Positions 18,259 to 28,523 of a stretch of 64,000 bases of DNA are shown here, one piece after another. Under the pieces are notes generated by a model, which was given only the letters and a program-made list of their open reading frames with translations, was not told the DNA's origin and did no database searches. Source of the DNA: Rhynchopus euleeides (Eukaryota; Euglenozoa; Diplonemea; Diplonemida; Diplonemidae); contig OY723310.1 in NCBI GenBank assembly GCA_963210315.1, positions 558,001 to 622,000 on the forward strand, in the 5' to 3' direction. A program made the position numbers and the translations under genes. Position 1 is the stretch's first letter. Each line of letters starts with the position of its first letter.

Positions 18259-20075
18259 GGCACCCCACGTCAAAAATGACCCCACTGCGATCCGCACAAA
18301 CTCCAAATATTCAAACCCTGTGCCTGGAATTTTGACCGAGTTAGATAAAATTTTCAGTGCAATCCTTCAGCACCTCCCCCCTAGATTTTTAGGTTTTCTT
18401 GACCCAATGATCGAAATCTGCGACATAGTGGAAATCCCGGGGACATGTCGAATTCGAAAATTTTGGGTTAAAAAACCCCAGGGGGGACCCTTTGGTTTCA
18501 CCCCCTGTTGGGGGGCCTGGTGGGCGTTCAGGTGAGCTGAGACCCTTCGGGTTCTGACAGAGTGCAGCAATGGTAATCAACCGTCGTGAACGTATTTTCG
18601 TGCCGGCATGGCTATCCATGGGCACCGTGGCATGTCGCCGCATCCGTCCCGATCAACAAGTGCCAGAGGCAAATCAGGAGTCCTGGTCCAGTGCAGGCAC
18701 CTGCGCTGCAGATACCCAAGGGACTGTTGTGCACAAAAATGCACACGCAAGGACATCAACTGACTGAGGCAATGCAGCTCGCAGCCTATCGATTCGATTC
18801 GTGGCACCAAGCCTCACGAGCTGGTCACGCGACACCACGTTACTCTGCGTGGCATATTCCGTGCAATGGCTTGGGCAGCAGTGCACAGGGGAACTTCTGC
18901 TGCACTGCGACAGGACAACCCAAGCACGTGCCGCGTACATCCGGAGGTGAAGTTGGATGAGGGAGATCAGTGGCTTCTGGGAGGAAAGGGGCGACCGCAT
19001 CCACGTCGCGGATAACACACTCAGCACACGAGCGGGCGTTGCATGAAATCCCCCATGTGTAAACAGGGGAAATCGGCCTTTTAGGGGATCCTGGTCAGGA
19101 ATAAAAATTTACACACATATTTTTCGACTTCCTGAGGCCAAAAACCGGTGTTCCTGGGCCCAGATGTGACATCTGGATGACATAATAAAAATCCAGAGTG
19201 CCTTAGAGGCGCGCGGGACATTTTTTTGGGGATCGTGGCTGGGGACCCCCTATTTTGGGGGATTTCCCGTAGGTGGAAAATGTCGATTTTCCAATTTTAA
19301 ATCACACTGGGGGCACCTGCGGGGCCATATTTTGCATTTTCAGACAGGGGACCGATACCCTACAAACCCGATTTTCGGGTTTTTTGACCATTTTTTGCCT
19401 TGTGCGAAAACGTGATATTTTTTGGACAAAATTCCAGGCACAGGGTTTCAAAAGAACGGGTTTTTGAAAAACCCGAGGAGGGGGTCGGGAGGGTCCCGCT
19501 GGGTGGGTGGTGGGGGTGGCCTGGTGTGCCTCCCGGTCACGTCCTCCCATGACAGTACCTGGACCAGACCCATGTTTCGTCGTTGAAGCTTGGTCCCAAG
19601 ACCCACGAAATGACCCCACTACGATCCACACAAACTCCAAATAGTCCAAAGAACGGGGTTTTGAAAACCCCGTGTGGGGGGTCGGGAGGGGGGACCACCC
19701 CATATTCCAACCCCGAGTTTCCGACCCCCATCTACGACCCCCGAGAAAAAACGCGAAAATTCCGACCCGAGTTTGACCACAGTTTCAGACCCCCCATCTT
19801 CCGGATCCTGACCCCCGCAAGAATGGGGGGTCGGGATATAGCCCCGACCCCCTCCGACCCCCGAAAAATGGGGGGTCGGGGGGTTGGGGGTCGGATTCCG
19901 ACCCCCGAGGTTCCGACCCCCCTTTTCTCACGGAACCACATCCGCATTTCAGAGGTGTTCTGTGGCACCTACACCAACAAAGTGACCCCACTACGATCCG
20001 CACGGAGCCCAAACAACGCAGGAGAGGGGGGAACCGCGTTTCCTCGGGAAACCCCCGAGATTTTTTGGGAGGGGG
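18259..20075. repeat. Repeat-rich right part of the 5.1-kb TIR element
   Basis: No gene. Copies of a module including ATGACCCCACTACGATCCGC followed by ACAAACTCCAAA begin near 18276, 19608 and 19980, the middle one preceded by TGAAGCTTGGTCCCAAG. Related copies lie in the MITE at 48620-49320 and at 40860-40930. The stretch 19660-19930 is a run of CCGACCCCC/GGGGGTCGG blocks in both orientations. A minus-strand open frame (18674-19027, 117 residues) has no recognisable similarity. Confidence 0.55.
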
Positions 20076-20202
20076 GGTAGTTTTGCTAAGGGGGGGTCGG
20101 GGGTCGGAGGGGTCTGGGGGTCGGATTCTTATCGGAAGCTATGCCCTAGGCATACAGTGCAAACGATAATTATTATCGCATACGATAATTATTATCGTAC
20201 TC

Positions 20203-20244
20203 CCATTATCGTATATTATCGTATACGATAATATACGATAATGG
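20203..20244. repeat. Perfect 42-bp AT-rich palindrome
   Basis: CCATTATCGTATATTATCGT followed immediately by its exact reverse complement. Two further copies of CGATAATTATTATCG sit just to the left (20163-20198). Such a sequence can extrude a cruciform. It lies just outside the right end of the 5.1-kb TIR element. Confidence 0.9.
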
Positions 20245-20475
20245 TGCGATAATTTTTTTGAGATTTTCGGAAAACCAGAAATCAGCCCAGAACACATTGA
20301 AAAAGTGGTAAAAGTGGAGCCGGAAGCTGCCATTTTTGCTTCTTTGAATTATTGGTGACGGGGGGCTTCACTCAGAAGTGTAGAATGTCCCTCACAAATG
20401 GGTGGCAGACACAACACACATAGTGCCATGACATGCGCAGCACTATGTCTGTCTGGGGCATCCTGTCAATGAAGC

Positions 20476-20578
20476 TGGCACCGTTGGAAGAAGTTTCAGG
20501 CACAGGGGGGCGGAGAGGTTACAGGATACTGCCACGCACATCCGTGACACTCATTTGCGTGTGCGCTCTCGACCCGTG
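20476..20578 (+). repeat. Duplicated internal segment of the hAT gene
   Basis: About 100 bp upstream of the hAT start codon (GGCACCGTTGGAAGAAGTTTC to GACACTCATTTGCGTGTGCG) repeat, with small differences, an internal coding segment of the same gene at 21847-21953. The upstream copy is out of context and lacks parts, so it looks like a partial duplication into the 5' region. Confidence 0.8.
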
Positions 20579-20642
20579 TGTCTATCGCTATGTTGTGACT
20601 GCATCGCCATCACCCTCCACAGGAAACACCAGGGATCAAAAA

Positions 20643-22811
20643 ATGTCTCGTCGTCGTAGGATAAAAGACGACACAACAACGGAGGATGACGCAGAGGAAG
20701 ATGATGACGGCGATGACGAGGAAGAGGGCAGTGATGAGGACGAGCCGGACCAGAAACGCCGTCGCGTCACGGGGGGGAAGGACAAGAAGCCCTCAGCGAA
20801 AAAGGCGGCCGTGAAAAAGCCACCCCCAAAGAAGCCAGCAGCGAAGAAGCCAGCCCCCAAGAAGACAGCACCAAAGCCCGCGGGAAAATCGGAGAGCGCG
20901 CAGAAACGCCTGGACACGATAAAACTCAGAAAAACGGTGGAGGAAGCCGCAGACGAGGCTGCTGCCAAGAAGAGGATCTCCTTGGTAACAGCCAGGCAGC
21001 GGCTGCAGCAACTGGCGAGGTACGACGCCACAGTTGCTGCGGCCTACACGATCAAGTCGGTGGAGGACCTCCCGTTCGAAACTCGCACCATGCTGCTTGA
21101 TGCAAACCCCCCCCGGACATTATCGGACGAAGTCCTGTGGTGCAACCTCTGTAGCATCGTCGTAAAGCATGCTAAATCGACAGTGGCAAAGAAACACGTG
21201 ACCGACACGAAGGCGCACCAGACCACATCGAAGGAAGCGCCAGTGCAGGCGGCCCCCTGTGTTTCAACCACGAAGAGCGATCCCACGACCACCGCATCAT
21301 TTCAAAAGGCATGGGCACTTGCCCTTGTGATTGCGGGGATCACGCCTCACCAGGCGTCTATCCTTGCGCTGCCGATGACCACCCCTCTGCCGAAGCCCCG
21401 GACGCTGCTGGGCAAGGCCCCGCTGTTCGTCGCGGAGATCCAGAAGAAGATCCGCGACTGCATCACCGGCCGGCCGGTGGCGTTGGGCGTTGATGGAACA
21501 GGCCTGCGGCATCTTGGCTTTGCCATCATGTCGGTCGTCGCCTACGTGGGAGGCAGGGGAGTGCTCCTCCTGTCGAAAGTGCGTGGTGACGGCGAGGTGC
21601 ACAACGCAGAGGACGTCGGGGATGTGCTTGACGAGGTGCGGGAACTGTACGGCATTACCCGCAGTACAGTTGTCGCTGACTTCGGGTCGGTGAACGTCAA
21701 GGCGTTTGGCGACAAGAAGGAGGAGGGCATCTACTGCCTGGGCCACCACCTCAACGCAGCGTTGAAGCGAGCAGTGCGCCAGTCATACCCCCGGGCGTAT
21801 GCCTTCTGCACGCTGGTGTCGCAGTTCTTCGGGTGCAAGTCGCGCCGGCACCGTTGGAAGAAGTTTCAGGCACAGGGGGCGGAGAGGATGCATGATGCTG
21901 CAACGAACATCCGTGACACTCATTTGCGTGTGCGCACCGCTCTCGACCGCGGAGCGGTGCGTGCGCTCCGCAAGCTTCTCCCATCCGTGAACGTCACAGA
22001 TACCGATGCGGTGGTGCTGGAGCGGGCTGCCGCCTTTGTGGCGGAAACAGACGACACCCACGCCGCCAATGTGGAGGTGTCCAGCCCTCAGCAACCCGCC
22101 TCTACTTCGGACACTCGATGGGCAGCGATGTTCGACCTGACAGTCCACCTGCAGACCCGGTGTGCGATGCTGCTGCAGTTCGTCAGCGTGGAGATGGCGA
22201 GGAAGAAGAAGCCACTCACTCTCAGGCAGCTCTCTGAGCACATCCAGAAGGGAACATGGGAAGAGCACGTCAGCGAGACGGTGGCTGTGGCTGAGATGGT
22301 GGAGCCGGTGCTGTGGCTCGTGCGATGGGTGCAGAACCCGGAAGCCCGTCTGGGGCACATCAAAGTGCGGACTATCACGGAGGAGTACCAGAAGGTGGTG
22401 ACGAACACCAGTTATCCTGCTCCTATCCGCACCTTGCTGAAGGATGCCTGGGAGTCTTGGCCGTCGAAGGCGAGGTTCGAGATGGCGCTCATCTTCGACC
22501 CGGAAACCGTGCTGATGGCTGACTTCGACGACTTCCCCGACATCACAAACCAGCTGGTGTGGGCCGTGGATTTCCATGCCCTTGCTGACGACGAGTGCTG
22601 GGCGGAGTTCACACAGTACCTCAATGCCCCTGCCGAATCCCTGCAGACCGACACCCCGATTGCGTTCTGGCTGGAGAAGGGGAGGAAGCTGTTCCCCATC
22701 CTGGCGCCACATGTGGTGGCTTGGCTCCGCACGCCTGTGTCGGTCACACAGGTCGACAGTGTGTTTTCGACGGCAGAGTCCCGCAAGTCCAGGGCGGTAT
22801 ATCAGGGCTGA
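20643..22811 (+). CDS. hAT-superfamily transposase, 3' end lost
   Basis: About 722 residues from MSRRRRIKDDTT; an earlier in-frame ATG at 20433 would translate the duplicated 5' segment, so it is not preferred. Order: acidic region; Lys/Pro/Ala-rich H1-like linker (about 40-90); a BED/C2H2-type finger, LWCNLCS with HVTDTKAH (about 165-195); a DUF659-like core (ALGVDGTGLRHLGF, VADFGSVNVKAFG, about 280-365); a C-terminal hAT dimerisation strip, TQVDSVFSTAESRKSRA (about 700-717). The last four codons and the stop come from a LINE fragment joined at 22795, so the end of the dimerisation domain and the 3' TIR are missing. It is likely an inactive remnant as an element, though the protein is nearly full length. 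Confidence 0.75.
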   Translation: MSRRRRIKDDTTTEDDAEEDDDGDDEEEGSDEDEPDQKRRRVTGGKDKKPSAKKAAVKKPPPKKPAAKKPAPKKTAPKPAGKSESAQKRLDTIKLRKTVEEAADEAAAKKRISLVTARQRLQQLARYDATVAAAYTIKSVEDLPFETRTMLLDANPPRTLSDEVLWCNLCSIVVKHAKSTVAKKHVTDTKAHQTTSKEAPVQAAPCVSTTKSDPTTTASFQKAWALALVIAGITPHQASILALPMTTPLPKPRTLLGKAPLFVAEIQKKIRDCITGRPVALGVDGTGLRHLGFAIMSVVAYVGGRGVLLLSKVRGDGEVHNAEDVGDVLDEVRELYGITRSTVVADFGSVNVKAFGDKKEEGIYCLGHHLNAALKRAVRQSYPRAYAFCTLVSQFFGCKSRRHRWKKFQAQGAERMHDAATNIRDTHLRVRTALDRGAVRALRKLLPSVNVTDTDAVVLERAAAFVAETDDTHAANVEVSSPQQPASTSDTRWAAMFDLTVHLQTRCAMLLQFVSVEMARKKKPLTLRQLSEHIQKGTWEEHVSETVAVAEMVEPVLWLVRWVQNPEARLGHIKVRTITEEYQKVVTNTSYPAPIRTLLKDAWESWPSKARFEMALIFDPETVLMADFDDFPDITNQLVWAVDFHALADDECWAEFTQYLNAPAESLQTDTPIAFWLEKGRKLFPILAPHVVAWLRTPVSVTQVDSVFSTAESRKSRAVYQG

Positions 22812-23557
22812 GGGCGACGCGTAGCACCACTCGACCCACGCCGACAGCTCCGGGAGGTCCCGCCTGACAGCATCGATGAACGCCTGCCTGTTAACCATGT
22901 TAAAGGCGTTGGCATAGTCGATCTTCAGCAGGACCTTGTCCGCCCCCCTGTTGCGCGCCGCGAAGTCCTTCACGACCGCCGTGGCCGCCTCCAGTCCGCC
23001 GTCCACCGCCACTCCTACTTGCCTCCCCTTCAGGAGGAGCTTCCCAGCCTGTTCCCTGACGTCTGCGGTGAGGGTTTTGGCCACCAGGCGGCGGAGGGTC
23101 TCCCCAACCGCGATCGGGCGGATCCCCGCGTCTGGCTTGGGGAGCGCGACCAGAGACGCGCCCGCGATGTGCCGGGCCAGCTGCGGGGGGGCCTCGCCTC
23201 TGCGCAGGACATTCACCACCGCCGTGAGGGCCGGAAGCACATCCACTCCCTCCACCTGGACGAGCTCCCGGAGGTGGTCCGCCCTCAGGCCTGAGGGGCC
23301 GGCGCCCGTGCCCCTCGGTAACCCCTTCAGCGCTTTAAACACCTCGGCGGGGGTGGCATCCGCGGGCACTACCCGCGTCGCCGCGGAGATGGCTGGGCTG
23401 TCCGCTTCCGGGTGCATTGCTAGGAGCTTCGCTTTCGTGGCAGGGGTGGCAGGCGCCAGGCCGGCGCTCCTGGTGCGCGCCATCGCCGCCGAATACCGCC
23501 CTTGTCTCGCCGCTTGCACCACCGCTTCCTCCGTCTCCTCCCATGTGGGGGCAGCCT
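22795..23557 (-). mobile_element. LINE fragment (RT N-terminal part) fused to the hAT gene
   Basis: From CGGTATATCAGGGCTGAGGG the sequence matches the LINE at 53757-54295 on the same strand, then extends about 230 bp further toward the LINE 5' side than that copy does. It encodes the RT fingers/palm start (GLPRGTGAGPSGLRADHL, LLKIDYANAFNMVN, WCYASPSALIYR) preceded by a conserved-looking upstream stretch (EETEEAVVQAARQGRYSAAM). The 3' part of the LINE is absent at the junction with the hAT gene, unlike ordinary 5' truncation, so a deletion or recombination is likely. Confidence 0.8.
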
Positions 23558-24300
23558 CCAGTGATTTTTTTGGGTTTTGGTACCGAAGGTCAGCTGGAAC
23601 TCATGCCCAGCCCTGGAAAAAAATATCGTGAAAATTAGGGGGGGGGGGGGCAAAAAAAATCCACCCATATGAATTTTCCAATAAATTTCTGGCAAATATG
23701 AAGTTTCCTCATAAATCTTTAATGAATTTTTGAAAACTATCTGTGCCCCCCCGCTGGATCGTAAAGTGACAGCAAAACGAGACAACAAACCAATTACTGC
23801 CGAAAGTTGTTGAACGCAGACCCCACTCTTTGTGTACACCACTCCCCGGTCTGATGAAGTGGTGTGAGTGGGGACGCACGATCCAGCTAAAGGCACAGAA
23901 AGTTTCCCCAGTTGGCTACGCCGAACTAAAAATATAGCTGGAGTCGTGCAGGATCATTCGTGAAGAAATACGAAAGGTAAACGAGAAAAAGTTTTTCGTT
24001 GATCGCACGACACACACAGAAAATTTTTTTGACGTACCGGCCGTCAAAACGGTACGTCAAAAGAAGTCGATGTTCAAAAATGTGGTGTTTCTCACCAGAG
24101 CATATTATAGGGGGTCTAAACTGAGGCGATCCCTCACATGGAAAAAAAAAAAGATTTCCGGGAAAAATCCGGGGGGGGAAAAACTGGTGGCGGCTGGGCA
24201 GCCCGGCAGCTGAGAGTGGACTCATGCCCACAGACTGCGAGCAACTTACCCGACCGTTTTTCTGTCCAGTTTCTTTGTCAAACCCCGAGAAAACGCAGGC
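23558..24300. other. Non-coding stretch with dispersed repeat and hairpin
   Basis: No gene. Bases 23736-23935 are a diverged copy of 25995-26210 (CTGGATCGT, GACCCCACTCTTTGTG, CTCCCCGGTCTGATGAAGTG). A hairpin lies at 24027-24062 (TTTTGACGTACC, 12-base loop, complement). A poly-G run sits at 23638-23650. Confidence 0.6.
24027..24062. repeat. 12-bp stem hairpin
   Basis: TTTTGACGTACC and its exact complement GGTACGTCAAAA are separated by 12 bases. Function is unknown. Confidence 0.85.
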
Positions 24301-24304
24301 CGCG

Positions 24305-24870
24305 AAGGGGCGGACGTTCACTACCGTGGCCTCCGGCGGCTGGGGGGCTCCGCCCCCCAGACCCCCCTGTGCCGTATGCCTGTCTTTAGTCACCCCTAAC
24401 CCTTTGGGGTGACATCAGGGAATGGAATACAGACCACCCTCGGGAGGCAGGGTCGTATGCCAGAGGAATATGCTCACTACCGTGGCCTCCAGCGGCTGGG
24501 GGGCTCCGCCCCCCAGACCCCCCTGTGTTGCATACCTGTACCCAAACCCTTTGAGGTTACATCAGGGAATGGAATGCAGACCACCCTCAGTAGCCTCAGG
24601 GGGACGCAGCCAGCTCATGCAGAATCGGTACCCACGCAAGGAACAGCCCGGAATCTGTACGCCCGGAAGGAACAGATGTTCACTACCGTGGCCTCCGGCG
24701 GCTGGGGGGCTCCGCCCCCCAGACCCCCCTGTGGCGTGTGCCTGTACTGTATACAAGTCCTTGCGCGCCCGGTCTGCGGCAGATCGCTCCCGAAATCCAT
24801 TTTTTGGACTAACCTCCGGCACCCGAGGCTGGACCCGAGTACTGATCCCTGAGAGAGGAACCCGGAGGTG
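24305..24870. repeat. Three-copy GGCTCCGCC-hairpin module
   Basis: Three tandem-like copies (cores at about 24317-24367, 24475-24525, 24678-24728) of CACTACCGTGGCCTCC(G/A)G with the hairpin CTGGGGGGCTCCGCCCCCCA, spaced about 160 and 200 bp apart. Between them are CATCAGGGAATGGAAT and GACGCAGCCAGCTCA. The end (CCCGAGTACTGATCCCTGAG) matches 16910-16935. This is the largest array of this dispersed family in the window; it may be a short interspersed element or part of a larger one. No gene. Confidence 0.65.
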
Positions 24871-25343
24871 ACCCATTCACCACAAGACTCGCTTGCCGGG
24901 GGGTCCGTCAAAAAATCGGGGAACGCCTCACATTTAAGCCCAAATGAGCGTAGATTTCGCCCCTATAAAATGCCCTGTTTCTCACGCTTTTAAAAAAAAA
25001 AAAGAAAATTTTGCCTGCGGAAGTGTTGGTGTGTGATTGGCAGGCGCATAAGACTGTGTGTGACGGCAAGCACCTAGCACTTCCCCTATCGCTGAATTTC
25101 CGCCTGACAAGTACCTTGTTGGGAGACAAAAAAAGAGCGCTCCAATTCAAGAGAGGGGTGGTGGTGGGGCTAGCGCAGCAGGTTCTACTTTTGCTCCTTC
25201 GGGCTCTTAGCACAGTAACATGCACTACACGAACAACAATGCTCTATGGCAAACAAGAGAGGGGTGCGGGGGTGCGGGGGTGCGGGGGGTGTTTTTTTCC
25301 GGAAGAAGCAGGGGAAAGAGGGTAATAAAGCAAAACCGACAAA

Positions 25344-25451
25344 GGGGGTCTTCGCTGGTCGTTATCCTTCGTCAGTCTTCGTCAGTTTTCAGCTAATTCA
25401 ACAGGAAATGCACCAAAATGCACTGACGATCACCCCGTAGCGAAGACCCCC
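25344..25451. mobile_element. Tiny TIR element 1 (108 bp)
   Basis: GGGGGTCTTCGCT and its exact complement bound a 108-bp segment flanked by AAA on both sides. It is one of four similar small elements in the window (also 25569, 27391 and 38457). No coding capacity. Confidence 0.7.
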
Positions 25452-25568
25452 AAAAGCTACAGTGATTTGCAGGTCGGGGGGGACGGGAGGGGCTTGCGAA
25501 ACCTAGAAGGCAGGGGGGTAAGCCAGGCATGTGGGTTTTCGCCTATAAATAGGAGGAGATGCACTGAA

Positions 25569-25656
25569 GGGCCCTTCGCTCTAAAGTCAGCAGAACAGTG
25601 AGCCGCCGCACAAGATAGGTTGCATCCTGACACGTTGACTTAGAGCGAAGACCCCC
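25569..25656. mobile_element. Tiny TIR element 2 (88 bp)
   Basis: The ends are GGGCCCTTCGCTCTAA and the complement of GGGGGTCTTCGCTCTAA. The interior contains GTGAGCCGCCGCAC, closely matching GTGAGCCGCCTCAC inside the element at 38457. The flanking AA-rich bases make the TSD ambiguous. Confidence 0.65.
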
Positions 25657-27390
25657 AAAACACACCGTTTTCGGCACCGTCGCGAGCACCCACCCAGCAG
25701 TGGATAATAACATTACATTGCTGAATGTGGGTATTGGGTTCAACTTGACGACTTTACGACTTCGGTATGATGAGCACCCACTTGCTGTCCCAAGGATGGA
25801 CTGAAGAAGAGGTGCCATCAAGGTGCTAACCCAAAAGCTCCGGTCGTCCTATGATACCCTTCGTGACTCTTCACGACTTTGCTGCGCTCCGTCGCTCAGA
25901 ACTAGTAAAAAAACTGTGCGTGGCGCAAAGTTGAAAGGAAAAGGGCCGTATGGCATTCCTTGATAGCGAGAACGCCTTAGCCCTCACAAAACTATCTGGC
26001 CCCCGGCTGGATCGTGTAGTGACAGCAACACGAGAAAACAAACCAATCGCTGCCAAAAGTTGTTTTGTTGGAACGCAGACCCCACTCTTTGTGCACACCA
26101 CACTCCCCGGTCTGATGAAGTGGTGCGAGTGGGGGGGGGGTCGCAAGATCAGATCCAGCTGGAGGCACAGAAAGTTCCCCCAGTTTGGCTCCGCCGAACT
26201 AACAAGACAAAAACACCTCAAAAGGTGCACTTTCGTGAGGACGGCTCAGACACACACAGTTGTGCGTGGCTGCTGGTCTCACAGGGCGACGGTTACACCA
26301 GGCACTGGAAAGTGCAGGACCAAGGGGAGGGGGGTGGGGGGTAACGAACGCAGACGAGTGAGATCAAGTAGGCAGGACCACTGGGGGAAGTGGAGTAGAG
26401 AACGTCAGATTCGGCCTCCGTGTGGGAGGGAGGAGGGAGGGGGAGAGAGGAAATCTTCGAACGAAGAACACCCCGTCAGCCTGTCTGGCGTGTGAAGCGT
26501 TCGCAAGGACCCGCACACTGAAAAGCTTCAGGAGGATGGCGATGGCAGAACTGTTACTGGGGGTGGGGGGGTTCAAAGACAAGGCGTACGGCTTCGCCTC
26601 AACTTTTGGACTTTGTGGGTCTCTTCTGCACCCACAACCCCCCAAAAAAGCTGAATCGAAGCCCTGCGGCTTGGATTAGAATCCCCGGAGTAAAACAACG
26701 ATAAAAAACAGCCTGCAGCCCCCACCCCCACCCCCTTCCCCCATGAACTGCAGGCAGTGGAAATCGTACTCCTTTCGCTTTATTGTAGACACCCGTCCAG
26801 AAACTGCGGGAGAACAGCTCCAGGCTACTCTTTTGTTAAGCGCGCACTTGCTTCCCCAAGGCTGTGCCGAGGCCCTGTGAAGAAGTGGTATGAAGGTGCT
26901 GCATCCTGAAGCGTCAGTCGTACAGATTCCCTTTCGTTTCTCCGCGACACCGCTGCGCTTCGTCGCTCGTCACTAGTAAAGCTCTAGCGTCGCATGGACA
27001 AGCCCCCCCCCCCCCCCCAGTGGGGCCCCCACCCCCAAAAAAAGATGCAAAATATGCAAAACAAAGGCCAAACGGAAGGTGCGTGCCGAATCTGATCGAG
27101 TGGGGGAATGGGGTTTGTTGCACGGCTTGCAGCCGGAATCCCACCGAACGCCCCCCCGCGCTGAAGACTGTGGGATAAGCGAGCCACCGTGGGGGCATTG
27201 CCCCCCTCCCGGCTCTAACTATGCCAGCGCAGCAGCAGGCTGCACAGCAACAGTCGGAACCGAATGCTGGTGCCACACCGTCAACCTATTTTGACAGGAG
27301 AACTCACTTTATGTACACTTTCGAGCGCCCGCCCCCACACCCCTCCCCCTCCCCACAGCCACAAGGCTGTGCTGTATTTTCTGGGAACGT
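25657..27390. other. Repeat-rich non-coding stretch
   Basis: No gene supported. It contains a diverged copy (25995-26210) of the repeat at 23736-23935, and two diverged copies (25770-25870; 26840-26950) of the unit-R strip CCCACTTGTTGTCTCAAGG...GGTGCTTACCCAAAAG found at 5466-5560. The right end (27352-27390) begins unit R copy 2 with the small hairpin CACAGCCACAAGGCTGTG. Confidence 0.5.
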
Positions 27391-27496
27391 GGGCCCTCGC
27401 TACCAGTCACAGCTCGTCACGGCTCGTCAGTCAGTGAGGGGAAGTGGGGCCGTGGATCACTTCTTCTCACTCAGTCACACCTAATAGCGAGGGCCC
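27391..27496. mobile_element. Tiny TIR element 3, with empty site in copy 1
   Basis: The ends are GGGCCCTCGCTA and the complement of GGGGGCCCTCGCTA. Unit R copy 1 reads TCTGGGAACGAGAAG at 4670-4684 without it; here AACG occurs on both sides, implying a 3-4 bp TSD. This is the best-supported member of the family because the unoccupied site is visible. Confidence 0.8.
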
Positions 27497-28523
27497 CCAA
27501 CGAGAGAAGTTCTGAAGGCATCGCAGGGGGCTGCAAGAGAGCAAAGGAGAGTCGAACCAGGAAGGACGCACAGGAAGGGGCGGAGGAGGCGGGGAGAGAT
27601 ATCACACACAGATCTCGCATATATGGGGTTCTGATTTACCGTAAGCCGGTGCAAGCCTCAGGTGGGCTGCACCGAATAGCCGCAATAGCTGTCATGTGTG
27701 GTGAAGCTGTTCCGGATGGTGTGGGAAAAAATGTGGGGAAACAAGGGGTGTGAGGGGGTGGGGACACGGGGAGGTGGTGGTCTGTTGGTTCGCCGCGTTG
27801 GGGAATATGCTGGGATATTGGGTCAAACAGGGGGGCTCCCAGCCGGTCTGGTGGACAGCGGGTCACTTTTGGCCAATTCTGCGGATGAACTGGATCCGTT
27901 TTCACGATTTTTTTTGACCCGTGGGTTGTACTCCAAACGCTGGCAGCCGAGGTCAAAGAGAACGGGGAGAGTGAAAAATATGGTGTGCAACAAAGGGCGG
28001 TAGGTACTCGAACCCACACAACACACACAGCCTGCTGTGGCATACAGAGTGTTCGCAAAACAATAAGATCACACGCACAGGTGAAAAGGGTGGCTTCATA
28101 CGTCAGCCAAAAACACGTGGGTGACTCACACCCCCCCTGCCCCAAAGCCACTTCACCATTCGCAGCAACCGCTCTGAGCCTGTATTCTGTTTGTTGGTGC
28201 GTTGTGACGCTTCTACACACAAACCTTGAAATGATGATCACGCCCTGAGCCTGATGAAGGGTGGGGTTGGTGTATAGAGCACGTTTGGTTGCTTGCTGTG
28301 GTGGGTGACTTTCTGCTCACACGAGTTTGCGGAAAAGAGCCCGCGTTTTGCACGAACGGGTTGTCACCCACTTGTTGTCTCTGAGTGAAGAAGTTGCATG
28401 AAGGTACTAACCCAAAAGATCCAGTCCTGCGGTATACCTCACTACTAGACGACATGCCACCCTTGTCAACTCTTTTAAGTCTTGCCCCCATCGGTAGGAC
28501 CTTCAAAGGTGGAAAACCTGCTA

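Larger units (their letters stand above)
15078..20146. mobile_element. 5.1-kb TIR element holding a nested element
   Basis: The ends are GGGCATAGCTTCCGATAAG at 15078 and its complement ending at 20146, each next to TA (15076-15077 and 20147-20148). Directly inside both ends is GGGGGTCGG-rich sequence (15102-15165; about 20085-20125). The interior includes a complete TA-flanked element (15218-18256) and, to its right, several copies of a module containing TGACCCCACTACGATCCGCA. Its left TA is shared with the neighbouring MITE that ends at 15075. No transposase of its own was recognised. Confidence 0.65.

Noticed and set aside
21783-23522. Single 579-residue minus-strand protein spanning the LINE fragment and the hAT gene.
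   Set aside because: Only the first 240 or so residues are LINE RT; the remainder is the antisense shadow of the hAT transposase.
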